From positions 160,146 to 224,145 of the forward strand of contig CABUKE010000003.1 in NCBI GenBank assembly GCA_902492065.1: a stretch of DNA of 64,000 nucleotides, in the 5' to 3' direction. Origin of the DNA: an uncultured Eubacteriales bacterium. Lineage in GTDB: Bacteria; Bacillota; Clostridia; UBA1381; UMGS1253. Positions 34,804-42,366 of the stretch are shown here, piece after piece. Made by a program: the position numbers and the translations under genes. The notes beneath the pieces were generated by a model. That model saw only the letters and a list, made by a program, of their open reading frames with translations. It was not told where the DNA came from and made no database searches. Position 1 is the first letter of the stretch. Each line of letters starts with the position of its first letter.

Positions 34804-36489
34804 TTACTCCGCCGTTTTGATTTCAAAAGAATACTGCCGCTCCCCACTTCCGTTAGGAAACCGAAAATCAATTAAATATGCCGTTTCGACCGACTGCATA
34901 TCCATCTTGCAGATATTGAGCCGCGGCTCAAACGTCTCGCTCGTAACGGAAAGCTTCGCTCTTTCACGGCACAAAATTTGATAGGCTCCGATTTGTACTA
35001 CATTTTCTTTTATAACCGGCCGGATTCGCGTCACAAACCGCTCCGTGACCTGTACGTTGCCCGTCACGGTATCGGTCAGTGTAACGCCATTCTCTTTTAC
35101 GTCGAACCGCCGCATAAACTTTTCGAGCGGCGTATACCCGTATGCACCCGACAACTCGTAGGAAATTCCGCTCCCGTCGTGGCACACCAGCTTCGACCCA
35201 TACTCCTTCCCCGCCTTTTGGAACTGTCCGTCAATGATTGGCACGCTGTGAGCGCGCGAGGAGGCACACAAAAATTCATAGCGGCGGCTGCCGAAATAGC
35301 CATCGTAATACTCGCTCCACCCTAAATCGTCTATCACGAACTGTCCGCCGGAAAACAGAACAAAGCCCCCTAAGTCGTTATGGTTGTGCGGCTCGTCGTT
35401 ATCGCCACCCTTGCAGGCAAACGTAAACGGCGCACTTTTATGGATATACCACTGCGATGTCTCCCAGCACACGGTTTCCTCCTGCTTTATCTCCTTTCGC
35501 GCGCTGTTATACCAGTAGAAGTCGCGCAGAAAGTCGGCAAAGCGGTAGCGCGTATCATCGTCAAACACGGATTCATATTGCTCGTCCATCACTGCCACGT
35601 CATCATACTCGCGTGCAAGATAGCTGACAAGCCCAATATGCGAATTCAGATTGTGCGGCGCGTCGGCAAATGGAAGCACCCAATTGCCGGACAGAACCGT
35701 TCGCTGCCGGAACAGAGCAATCCTGTGTACTTTTTCATCCCGGAACAGGTCAATTTCGCCCTTACTATATTGGCGCAGCAGGTCGGCAAAAAAGCAAAAA
35801 TACCCAAATCCATATCCCCAGTACAATGTACCTTCCAGACAGCAGCCGTCGTCGTGATAGCTGTCAAGAAACAGCTGCATTGCCGTCAGGAGCCGTTCCT
35901 TTGCACGCTCAAAGGTATCCTCAAGCCCAAGTAAAAGCATCGCCGAACCAATTGACCCAGCGCAGACCGCCGACCAGTTGTTTTTGGGCCAGGAGAGCTG
36001 CCGCTCCATATACGGCCCGATAACGCGACGCTGCACCTCCTGTGCTATTCTCTGCCGTACAAGCGGGGCAAGCCGTTCCCCCAACAGGGCGTATACCTCG
36101 CTGAGAGCAAATGCAGTTTCCGCTGCAAACAAATCGACTGTATGTACATGTTCGTCAAGTTCCGCCTCTTCCCTGCCACGCACATGGGCAGGAAGCGCCC
36201 ATGTAAACTCGTCACAAATTGCCCATAAAATGTCCTCAAGCCCTTTTAGCCATTTGTCCTCATCTGAGCTGAGCGCCATAGCGGTGAAAACATTCAGCCT
36301 GCGCCGGTGCTCCATGTAATGCGCTTCATAGGCAGTCCGGTTCCCGCTGTTCCAAAAGCTTACATAGCTGCTGTATGGCAGCGCGGCAATTGGGCTTTCT
36401 AAGTAGTCCCGCGCCGCCTCGCGGATTGGCCCCAGAAGCTTTTGCGTATGCGCATTGTCCGGCAGTCTGGGTGGAAAAGGATGCTTCAT
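34804..36489 (-). CDS. Heparinase II/III-like protein
   Basis: This 561-residue protein is counted from ATG 36489, which has GGGAGGA upstream; an earlier in-frame start at 36546 has no ribosome site. The N-terminal 330 residues form a helical toroid with WALPAHV, NNWSAVCAGSIGSAML and the LEGTLYWGYGFGYF segment. The C-terminal part is a beta sandwich with the family motif GDNDEPHNHNDLGGFVLFSGGQFVIDDLGWSEY in pieces (EPHNHNDLGGF, GQFVIDDLG), whose His and Tyr are likely catalytic. Relatives cleave uronic-acid polysaccharides by beta-elimination. No signal peptide is seen, suggesting action on imported oligosaccharides. Substrate unknown. Confidence 0.82.
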   Translation of the reverse strand: MKHPFPPRLPDNAHTQKLLGPIREAARDYLESPIAALPYSSYVSFWNSGNRTAYEAHYMEHRRRLNVFTAMALSSDEDKWLKGLEDILWAICDEFTWALPAHVRGREEAELDEHVHTVDLFAAETAFALSEVYALLGERLAPLVRQRIAQEVQRRVIGPYMERQLSWPKNNWSAVCAGSIGSAMLLLGLEDTFERAKERLLTAMQLFLDSYHDDGCCLEGTLYWGYGFGYFCFFADLLRQYSKGEIDLFRDEKVHRIALFRQRTVLSGNWVLPFADAPHNLNSHIGLVSYLAREYDDVAVMDEQYESVFDDDTRYRFADFLRDFYWYNSARKEIKQEETVCWETSQWYIHKSAPFTFACKGGDNDEPHNHNDLGGFVLFSGGQFVIDDLGWSEYYDGYFGSRRYEFLCASSRAHSVPIIDGQFQKAGKEYGSKLVCHDGSGISYELSGAYGYTPLEKFMRRFDVKENGVTLTDTVTGNVQVTERFVTRIRPVIKENVVQIGAYQILCRERAKLSVTSETFEPRLNICKMDMQSVETAYLIDFRFPNGSGERQYSFEIKTAE

Positions 36490-36624
36490 AGCTTTGTCCT
36501 CCCTATTGTTTTCTTTTATTATAACAAACCGTTTTTTATAAAGCAATTGCTGATAGACAATGTTTTTTACAAATACCTTGAAGCTATGTTACCTCTTTAT
36601 TCCCAAATTGTTACATATTTGAAA

Positions 36625-36653
36625 TGGCAATTATTTCGTATATATTGTATAAT
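36625..36653 (+). promoter_or_regulatory. Predicted promoter of the ABC exporter operon
   Basis: TGGCAA at 36625-36630 and consensus TATAAT at 36648-36653 are 17 bp apart. The predicted start, near 36660, falls immediately before a terminator-like hairpin. Confidence 0.45.
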
Positions 36654-36661
36654 TATTTTAT

Positions 36662-36697
36662 ACCCTTTCCCCGGGATCTCGGGTGAAAAGGGTTTTT
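36662..36697 (+). terminator. Leader hairpin / possible attenuator before the ABC exporter
   Basis: ACCCTTT at 36662-36668 pairs with AAAGGGT at 36687-36693, with an inner CCCGGGATCTCGGG stem, followed by TTTTTG. No plus-strand gene lies upstream, so it would act on the exporter's own leader. Confidence 0.5.
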
Positions 36698-36734
36698 GTG
36701 TCTTTATATAGATAGAAAAAAAGGGGGGATTTTT

Positions 36735-38414
36735 ATGCAGCATGTATCACGTAAACGCAGGAAAACCAAAAAGATGGGACTATTTACGCAGTATGTAAAG
36801 TTGTACCGCTTTTTGGAAGGCGCGCCCGCCTTCCATTTTTTGTCCCTTGTTACCTTTCTGGTCACCCTGCTCTACTCCCTGCTCGGGATTTTGGAACCGG
36901 AAATTCTGCGCCGCGGCGTGTCTGCCATTGAAGCAGGCAGTGCCGCGCTGCTGGCACAGACGGGCGTCTGGGCATTGATTTTTGGGATTGCATTTTGCGC
37001 GGCAACCGCCGCGTCGCGCGCGTTCGAAATTTATGCATCTACAAAAATGCTGGAGGGCTTGCAGGTCAGGCTTCTGGACAAAATCCTGCGTCTGCGGAAA
37101 GGCGCGCTTGAAAAGTTTACGGCAGGCAGTGTCATTTCCAATATGGTAAACAATCTCGAAGAAATCGTAGACCGCGGCTTTATGTACGGCGTTGTCAATG
37201 TTTTGCGCGGGGTCTGTATGTCCGCCGCCTGCGTGGTGTATATGGCGGTCATTGACTGGCGGCTCTGCATCGCGGTCGTACTGTACGACTTTCTATTGCA
37301 GTTTATCTGTAAATACGCAGGAAAAAAACTGCAAAAAATTACGGATCGACTGGTCAAAATCATCAAGAGCAATAACGGCTTTCTGATCGAGCTGCTCAAC
37401 AACATGATTACTGTCCGCGCCTTCCACCGTGTCCCGTTCTTCAGCCGGATTCTGCGCGATAAGGAAGAAAAAGTCCAGCGGGCAACTGTCGAGCAGTGCG
37501 CATGGGAATATATTATCTTCGACAGTATCTGGATGGGAATGAAGGTGGGCGAATATCTCGTCATGTATGGATTCGGTGGGCTTTTGGTATATTGGGGTAC
37601 AGGAAGTATCGCCGCCGTGACCGCCTTTGTGTCGACCTCCATGCTGCTGATTGACGGAATCAATTTTCTGGTTCAGGGGTATTCCGGACTCAAGCGGTCA
37701 TTGCCCAGTATCGACAGTATTAATGAAATTTTAGAAAACGAGGCTGTTGAACCGGAACCGGCGACGATGCTGCCGCAAACCGGCGCAGACCTACGCTGTG
37801 AACATTTGCGGTTTTCTTATGGGGAGAAAACGATTCTTGATGACGTCAGCTTTACTATCCATGCGGGCGAACGGGTTCTGATACGCGGGGAGAACGGTTC
37901 AGGTAAATCGACCCTGCTCCGTCTGATTTCCGGACTGTACCAGCCAGACGCGGGCCGTATCCTGTACGGCGATGCGGATGTGACGGCAGCCGGGCTTCCT
38001 GCCTTTTGCCAAGTCTACCGCTATATCTCTCAAACGAGTAACATTCTGGAAGGAGATGTGTACGAAAACCTGTCGCTCCACTATGGGGAAACAGGCGCCC
38101 TCTGCGACGAAGTTCTTAGGAAACTGCGGCTCAGTTCCATCACGGATACACAGCCTAAGCAGCTCTCCGAAGGCGAAAAACAGCGTCTCAACATCGGGCG
38201 CGCCCTCTATCGAAAGGATGGCGCGGCAGTCGTCCTGGGCGACGAGATTTTTGCCAACATTGACCGCGAAAATGCGGAGCGGATTGCCACGCTTTTATCA
38301 GAGGAATTCCGTGGACAGACGCTGATACTCGTCTGCCATGAAACAGTATCGTTCCCGTTTGACCGGGTTCTGCTCGTTGAAAACGGAAAGGTGCAGGAGG
38401 TGAATGCAGGATGA
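36735..38414 (+). CDS. ABC exporter half-transporter A (membrane plus degenerate-signature ATPase domain)
   Basis: This 559-residue protein is measured from ATG 36735, which has AAGGGGGG upstream. Residues 20-330 hold six transmembrane helices of an ABC type-1 exporter domain. The ATPase domain has Walker A GENGSGKST, a Q-loop YRYISQTSN, a non-canonical signature LSEGEKQRLNIG (LSGGQ expected), Walker B VVLGDEIF with the catalytic Glu, and the H-loop CHE. It overlaps the next half-transporter by ATGA, so the two form a heterodimer. The cargo (drug, lipid or peptide) cannot be told; no peptidase C39 domain is present. Confidence 0.88.
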   Translation: MQHVSRKRRKTKKMGLFTQYVKLYRFLEGAPAFHFLSLVTFLVTLLYSLLGILEPEILRRGVSAIEAGSAALLAQTGVWALIFGIAFCAATAASRAFEIYASTKMLEGLQVRLLDKILRLRKGALEKFTAGSVISNMVNNLEEIVDRGFMYGVVNVLRGVCMSAACVVYMAVIDWRLCIAVVLYDFLLQFICKYAGKKLQKITDRLVKIIKSNNGFLIELLNNMITVRAFHRVPFFSRILRDKEEKVQRATVEQCAWEYIIFDSIWMGMKVGEYLVMYGFGGLLVYWGTGSIAAVTAFVSTSMLLIDGINFLVQGYSGLKRSLPSIDSINEILENEAVEPEPATMLPQTGADLRCEHLRFSYGEKTILDDVSFTIHAGERVLIRGENGSGKSTLLRLISGLYQPDAGRILYGDADVTAAGLPAFCQVYRYISQTSNILEGDVYENLSLHYGETGALCDEVLRKLRLSSITDTQPKQLSEGEKQRLNIGRALYRKDGAAVVLGDEIFANIDRENAERIATLLSEEFRGQTLILVCHETVSFPFDRVLLVENGKVQEVNAG

Positions 38415-40030
38415 ATCTCTGGAACAACAAACTGCTCAAAGAGTTTATTTTGAAAAATACCGGCTGGATTTTGCTGATTTTTGCCCTGCTTATCATAGCG
38501 GACCTTTGCCGGGTGTGGGCCGCGGCGCGTGTTGAAACGATTGTGGACATGCTGACTGCACGCACGGAGCCGCTCTCCTATGTCATGGGCTTTGTCCTGC
38601 TTTCCGCGCTGATTATGTTCTGCTACTATACGGGGCGCTATGTCTACCAGCTTCTTGGCGAATTTTTGGAGGCAAAACTGGCGACACATACGCGCATCAA
38701 GCTCGCCGAACGGCTGGCGAGAATTTCGTTCCGGAAATATGAAGAGTTTGCAACCGGCGACATACAGTCAATTATCCGCAACGACGTTACCACGGCGTCC
38801 GCCGTCATGCACATGCTTACCATGATTGCGGCAAACTTGTTTCTTCTATTTCTGACGGGTGGATATATGATTTATGTCAATCCAAAGGCCGGTATCGTCG
38901 TCGTTTCCATTTCTGTCGCCATAACGCTTGTCAACCAGCTTTTGCTGCGGCTTGGAAAGCGGTATCTCAGGAAAATGCGCGACGCAATCGGCGACATGAC
39001 CAGCGTGTTGGAAACCAGCTTCCACGGTATGGATACGGTAAAGACGTACGCCGCACAGGGCTATGTCAAGCAGTTTTTCATGAAGCATAAGCAGGCGTTT
39101 AATAAAAATTCTTACCGCTGGGCAGCCTTCTATGCTGCGCGGGATACCATTGTTACCATCGTCCGGGTCGGCGGCATGTTTGGCGCAATGCTCTATCTCG
39201 GCTTTTTAGGGATTCAGGGCGAGATGAGTCTCGGACAGGTATTTGTGTTTATTACGCTTTTGCGCGATTTCACGATGCCTCTCCTTGTGTCTTTGCGGTA
39301 TACAACCAGACTTGCCGTCGCAGCGGTGTCTTGGGGGCGTATCCGCAAGGTGCTGGACGTGCCGGAAAATCCGCATGCAGCAGAGGCGGCGCCATATCCG
39401 GCGCTCGATACTGCCGCGCTTAAGGATATTTGTTTCTCCTATGATGGAAAGAAAAAAATCCTCGACCATTTCTCGCTCGATTTGCAAAAAGGCCGTTCCC
39501 ACGTGCTCCGCGGCGAGAGTGGCGGCGGAAAGTCCACGCTCCTAAAAATTATGACCGGGCTGTACGAGCCGGATATGGGGATGTTCCTTGCAGACGGCAA
39601 GCAGGCGGATAAGGCGCGTTTTCTAAACAGTACCGTTTTTGTTGCGTCGAATAATCCGCTTTTCTCCATGAGCCTGTACGACAACATCACGCTTGGTGAC
39701 GAGTCTATTACGAAAGAACAATGTATGCAGCTTGCCGACGATTTGGGAATCGGAGACTGGATACGTTCCCTGCCAGACGGACTCGATACGCAGATAACGG
39801 AAAACGGGGGCAACCTGTCGGGCGGACAACGGCAAATGATCAATAATATGCGTGCGCTTCTTGCCCGTGCTGCGATTGTCGTCTTCGACGAGCCAACCTC
39901 CGCACTCGACAAGGAAAAAGAAGCGCTCTTTTCCGCCGCAGTCGACCGGCTCAAGCGCGACCGACTTGTGCTGATAACCTCACACCGCGGAGACGTCATC
40001 AGCAGCTGCGATAAGGTGTATCATTTGTAA
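38411..40030 (+). CDS. ABC exporter half-transporter B (membrane plus canonical ATPase domain)
   Basis: The 539 residues comprise a six-helix exporter domain (residues 10-310) and an ATPase domain with Walker A GESGGGKST, signature LSGGQRQM, Walker B VVFDEPTSALD and H-loop TSHRGD. Its signature motif is canonical, whereas partner A has a variant. Heterodimeric exporters often show one consensus and one degenerate site, which supports pairing of the two. Translation is coupled through the ATGA overlap. A terminator follows five bases later. Confidence 0.9.
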   Translation: MNLWNNKLLKEFILKNTGWILLIFALLIIADLCRVWAAARVETIVDMLTARTEPLSYVMGFVLLSALIMFCYYTGRYVYQLLGEFLEAKLATHTRIKLAERLARISFRKYEEFATGDIQSIIRNDVTTASAVMHMLTMIAANLFLLFLTGGYMIYVNPKAGIVVVSISVAITLVNQLLLRLGKRYLRKMRDAIGDMTSVLETSFHGMDTVKTYAAQGYVKQFFMKHKQAFNKNSYRWAAFYAARDTIVTIVRVGGMFGAMLYLGFLGIQGEMSLGQVFVFITLLRDFTMPLLVSLRYTTRLAVAAVSWGRIRKVLDVPENPHAAEAAPYPALDTAALKDICFSYDGKKKILDHFSLDLQKGRSHVLRGESGGGKSTLLKIMTGLYEPDMGMFLADGKQADKARFLNSTVFVASNNPLFSMSLYDNITLGDESITKEQCMQLADDLGIGDWIRSLPDGLDTQITENGGNLSGGQRQMINNMRALLARAAIVVFDEPTSALDKEKEALFSAAVDRLKRDRLVLITSHRGDVISSCDKVYHL

Positions 40031-40034
40031 TGTG

Positions 40035-40061
40035 AAAACGGAGGGATATCCCTCCGTTTTT
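40035..40061 (+). terminator. Terminator of the ABC exporter operon
   Basis: AAAACGGAGGG, AT and CCCTCCGTTTTT form a perfect 9-bp stem with a T-run. Confidence 0.9.
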
Positions 40062-40084
40062 GCTGTTTTAGTATTAATCTACTA

Positions 40085-40113
40085 TTGACAAGGATTGGTT
40101 TTTCGTTTATAAT
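40085..40113 (+). promoter_or_regulatory. tRNA-Pro promoter
   Basis: Perfect consensus TTGACA (40085-40090), 17-bp spacer, TATAAT (40108-40113), 24 bp before the mature tRNA. Confidence 0.9.
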
Positions 40114-40137
40114 AAAAAGGTCGTTAAAGCGGCATAT

Positions 40138-40213
40138 CTGGGTGTGGCGCAGTTGGTAGCGTGCTTGAATGGGGTTCAAGAGGCCGCGAGTTCGAATCTC
40201 GCCACTCAGACCA
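40138..40213 (+). tRNA. tRNA-Pro (anticodon GGG)
   Basis: The 76 nt fold as a cloverleaf: acceptor CTGGGTG with CACTCAG (one G-U), D-stem GCGC / GCGT, anticodon stem CTTGA / TCAAG with loop ATGGGGT (anticodon GGG), T-arm GCGAG-TTCGAAT-CTCGC, discriminator A and an encoded CCA. It reads CCC/CCU proline codons. It has its own consensus promoter and terminator. It borders the prophage remnant, but the sequence downstream does not repeat its 3' end. Confidence 0.95.
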
Positions 40214-40250
40214 AAAAACCTGCTTCCTGTATGGGATAGCAGGTTTTTTT
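40214..40250 (+). terminator. tRNA-Pro terminator
   Basis: AAAACCTGC and GCAGGTTTTTTT enclose TTCCTGTATGGGATA; a strong hairpin starts right after the CCA end. Confidence 0.9.
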
Positions 40251-40320
40251 GTTTCTTAATCTTTTTGTTTTGTATATTGTACGTATATTTTTATAACTCA
40301 GCTCTCCTCCTCCCCAACCA

Positions 40321-40345
40321 AAAAAAGCGGGGCTTTCGCCCCGCC
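40321..40345 (-). terminator. Terminator of the holin gene
   Basis: On the minus strand AGGCGGGGC, GAAA and GCCCCGC are followed by T6, three bases after the holin stop codon. Confidence 0.88.
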
Positions 40346-40347
40346 TC

Positions 40348-40641
40348 TCACTCCCCTTTTCCCGCCTGCTTCACCACCTGATTCACGTACACGCTCGCCC
40401 CCGCGACCAGCAACCCCTGCACCGCCGCGCTGCACAGCCCGATCAGCACGCTCTGCCAGTCAAACGCCGTCATGGTCGCTATTGTCCACGCCATACACCC
40501 AACTACGCCGATACACCCCAATATCAACGGTATCCACTTGTCCGGAACTACGGTCTTTTTCAGTACCATCCCGACCACATACAGCGCCGGAATCCCGATC
40601 ACGAACCCCGGCTCGATAAACTCTTTTAACATTTCATACAT
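40348..40641 (-). CDS. Phage holin (Hol44 / Phage_holin_5_2-like)
   Basis: This roughly 97-residue membrane protein starts MYEMLKEFIEPGFVIGIPAL (ATG 40641 or ATG 40632, both near GGGAG). It has three hydrophobic segments: residues 10-27, about 37-53, and about 66-85 (GLCSAAVQGLLVAGASVYV). The order matches the small holins of Firmicutes prophages that permit endolysin release. No endolysin gene remains next to it, so it is a prophage relic or has been co-opted. A terminator-like hairpin lies between its start and the antisense promoter at 40886-40914. Confidence 0.75.
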   Translation of the reverse strand: MYEMLKEFIEPGFVIGIPALYVVGMVLKKTVVPDKWIPLILGCIGVVGCMAWTIATMTAFDWQSVLIGLCSAAVQGLLVAGASVYVNQVVKQAGKGE

Positions 40642-40650
40642 TCTCCCATC

Positions 40651-40679
40651 AAAAAAGCACCTATCGCGTGACAGGCGCT
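40651..40679 (-). terminator. Terminator of the predicted antisense RNA
   Basis: On the minus strand AGCGCCT and AGGTGCT (one G-U) enclose GTCACGCGAT and are followed by T6 at 40656-40651. Confidence 0.7.
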
Positions 40680-40717
40680 TGACGTGTATGTCACTCCCTG
40701 AAAGGGGGGGGATTATT

Positions 40718-40801
40718 ATGAAGTACATACGAAAGACAATAATTAAAGTTATTATCTTAGTGATTGTACTGCTCATAATTTTTGCTATAAAAGCAAAGTA
40801 A
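40718..40801 (+). CDS. 27-residue hydrophobic peptide, candidate type I toxin
   Basis: ATG 40718 to TAA 40801 encodes MKYIRKTIIKVI followed by ILVIVLLIIFAIKAK. It is a single predicted transmembrane helix with basic residues at both ends, the classic make-up of Fst/TxpA-like toxins. A strong G7-8 ribosome site lies at 40703-40711, but the CTCCCT just before it can pair with the G-run and hide it, as in several type I toxin mRNAs. A hairpin overlaps the stop codon, and an antisense unit covers the gene. I see no clear plus-strand promoter. Homology to known families was not evident by eye. Confidence 0.6.
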   Translation: MKYIRKTIIKVIILVIVLLIIFAIKAK

Positions 40802-40833
40802 CCGCCCTCGATCAAAGGTAGCGGTTACTTTTG
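40795..40833. terminator. Hairpin / terminator at the end of the toxin gene
   Basis: AAAGTAACCGC at 40795-40805 pairs with GCGGTTACTTT near 40821-40831; the plus strand then reads TTG. The stem starts inside the last codons of the peptide gene. Confidence 0.7.
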
Positions 40834-40885
40834 TAATTACTTACTTTGGCGAACCGTTTTCACGACCCCCTGTATCTGTGTTTTT

Positions 40886-40914
40886 ATTATACGCCACATC
40901 CCTCTCTTTGTCAA
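40886..40914 (-). promoter_or_regulatory. Consensus promoter of the antisense unit
   Basis: On the minus strand TTGACA (40914-40909), 17-bp spacer, TATAAT (40891-40886): a perfect sigma-A promoter with no minus-strand coding gene until the holin. Confidence 0.85.
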
Positions 40915-40956
40915 CCCTCTCCCTTCCCTGTCCGCTCACACTCTGCGTATACTCCT

Positions 40957-41598
40957 ATGTCGGAAAGCGAACTTGCGGAGTTAAAAAAGTTCCAGAAAGA
41001 AAACTTTGATGTCAATACGATACTTGATACGGCTGCCGATTTAAAGTATATGAGTTTAATAAAGTCCGCCATAAAAGAGGAGCTCAACAATCCTAAAGAT
41101 GAATTTGTTAAGTACATATTAAATTCAGATGTCTATGATGGGATGAAAACGCAAGCCATTATCGAAAAGTATAGACCTTTGGTAAAGCGCGCTATTGCTC
41201 AATACATCAATGAGCAGGTAAATGACAAAATCCAAAATGCCTTGCGGCAGGGCAACGACGATGCCGCTCCGGAACCCATTGTATTAGACGATGAAAAACA
41301 TACAGACAATGAGATTGTTACAACGCCAGAGGAGCTTCAGGCTTTTTATATTATAAAGTCTGTCCTTCTGAATCACGTTGCGCTTGAACGCATTTCTTTC
41401 AAAGATACCAGAAGCTATTTTAGCGTAATACTGGATAAGAAGGTAACGAAGTGGATTTGTCGCGTATTTTTGAAAGAAAATGTAAAGTTTTTAACTGTAA
41501 GTAAAGACGGAAAGGAAGAAAGATACGATATATCCGGCGTAGAAGATATATATAATCTGTCCGCGGTTTTGATTGCAAGAATTGAAGAACTTATATAA
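40957..41598 (+). pseudogene. 5'-truncated type I restriction R-N-terminal-domain protein
   Basis: The 213 residues beginning MSESELAELKKFQKENFDVN match the second half of stand-alone HSDR_N_2-type proteins (ELKKFHKDNFDVNSIL, YLNAIKKIL, VEKFKPIVKRAFSQFINDKV in typical members). The N-terminal nuclease half, with the PD-(D/E)XK core, is missing, and the ATG has no ribosome site. The sequence before residue 1 is unrelated, low-complexity and carries the antisense promoter. It is most likely a remnant left by a deletion or insertion. Confidence 0.65.
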
Positions 41599-41694
41599 AG
41601 TAGCAGTCTAAAGGCAATCCCTTCCACCGCAGGAAAACATTTTGCAATGACACAAATCGACAAATGCCGCATAATTATCCTTGAGGTGATAGTT

Positions 41695-42366
41695 ATGCGG
41701 CAGTCGGATTTTTACAGCGACTATAAAAAAGCAAGAGATACAGCGTGGAAGGTGCTTTTCAAATACCAGATTGGCACACTTCCCGTGGATATGACAAAGT
41801 TGCGTGGCGATATGGGCATTGTCATGCACAGCTATAAAACCGGGGCGGCGTACATAGAAGCGTGTCGGCTTGAGCGGCTCGCAGAAGAAAACGACGGTTT
41901 TGTTACCGTTATCAAAAACAATTATGTCGTCTTTATCAACGAAAAGGCTCTTCCCCCCGGGCGGCTGCGGTTCACAATTGCACACGAAATTTACCATGTG
42001 CTTAATGGCGATTTAGAGACAAATAATGCCGCTTGCCGCGCCGGCGTGTCACTCTGGAACAGGACGGGCGAAGAACCGAATCCCATAGAGGCCGCCGCGA
42101 ACGTGTTTGCGAGCCGTCTGCTGGCCCCTGCGTGCGTTTTACATGCACTGGATATCCACACATCGGGCGAGATTGCAAGCCTATGCGGGCTGTCAAATAC
42201 GGCATCAGAGATACGCGCGAAACGTATGGCGGAGTTGTACGCACGCGAGCGGGAGTGGCTGCGTTCAAAGGGGCGTTCCTGCTTTGGCGTGTCGCCACAG
42301 GAGCGGTGCGCGCTGACGCAGTTTGGGAAATTTATTGCGGAGTATAAGGAAGGTGATAAAGGATGA
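41695..42366 (+). CDS. ImmA/IrrE-family metallopeptidase
   Basis: This 223-residue protein has the gluzincin motif HEIYH at about residues 97-101 and a downstream Glu in EAAANVFASRLLAP as third zinc ligand. Such proteins cleave phage or element repressors (ImmA of ICEBs1) and commonly sit next to the integrase in lysogeny modules, as here. ATG 41695 follows GAGGTGATAG. The C-terminal helices carry the substrate-binding region. No cI-type repressor gene is left beside it. Its stop overlaps the integrase start by four bases. Confidence 0.85.
   Translation: MRQSDFYSDYKKARDTAWKVLFKYQIGTLPVDMTKLRGDMGIVMHSYKTGAAYIEACRLERLAEENDGFVTVIKNNYVVFINEKALPPGRLRFTIAHEIYHVLNGDLETNNAACRAGVSLWNRTGEEPNPIEAAANVFASRLLAPACVLHALDIHTSGEIASLCGLSNTASEIRAKRMAELYAREREWLRSKGRSCFGVSPQERCALTQFGKFIAEYKEGDKG

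Larger units (their letters stand above)
40651..40879 (-). ncRNA. Predicted antisense RNA (type I antitoxin candidate)
   Basis: A perfect minus-strand promoter at 40886-40914 would start an RNA near 40879. It would run antisense through the whole small-peptide gene (40718-40801) to a T6 terminator at 40651-40679. The hairpin at 40795-40833 could end some of it earlier, giving about 85 nt overlapping only the 3' end of the peptide mRNA, as in TxpA/RatA-type pairs. Alternatively the promoter drives the holin by read-through. Existence of the RNA is inferred from promoter and terminators only. Confidence 0.55.

Noticed and set aside
36442..36711. 89-codon plus-strand frame upstream of the ABC exporter
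   Set aside because: It overlaps the start of the heparinase-like gene and the exporter promoter region, has no ribosome site and looks like A/T-rich noise.
40138..40213. tRNA-Pro as the integration site of the prophage remnant
   Set aside because: No duplicate of its 3' end occurs downstream in the window; the lysine-type tRNA fragment at 43.7 kb is the better candidate.
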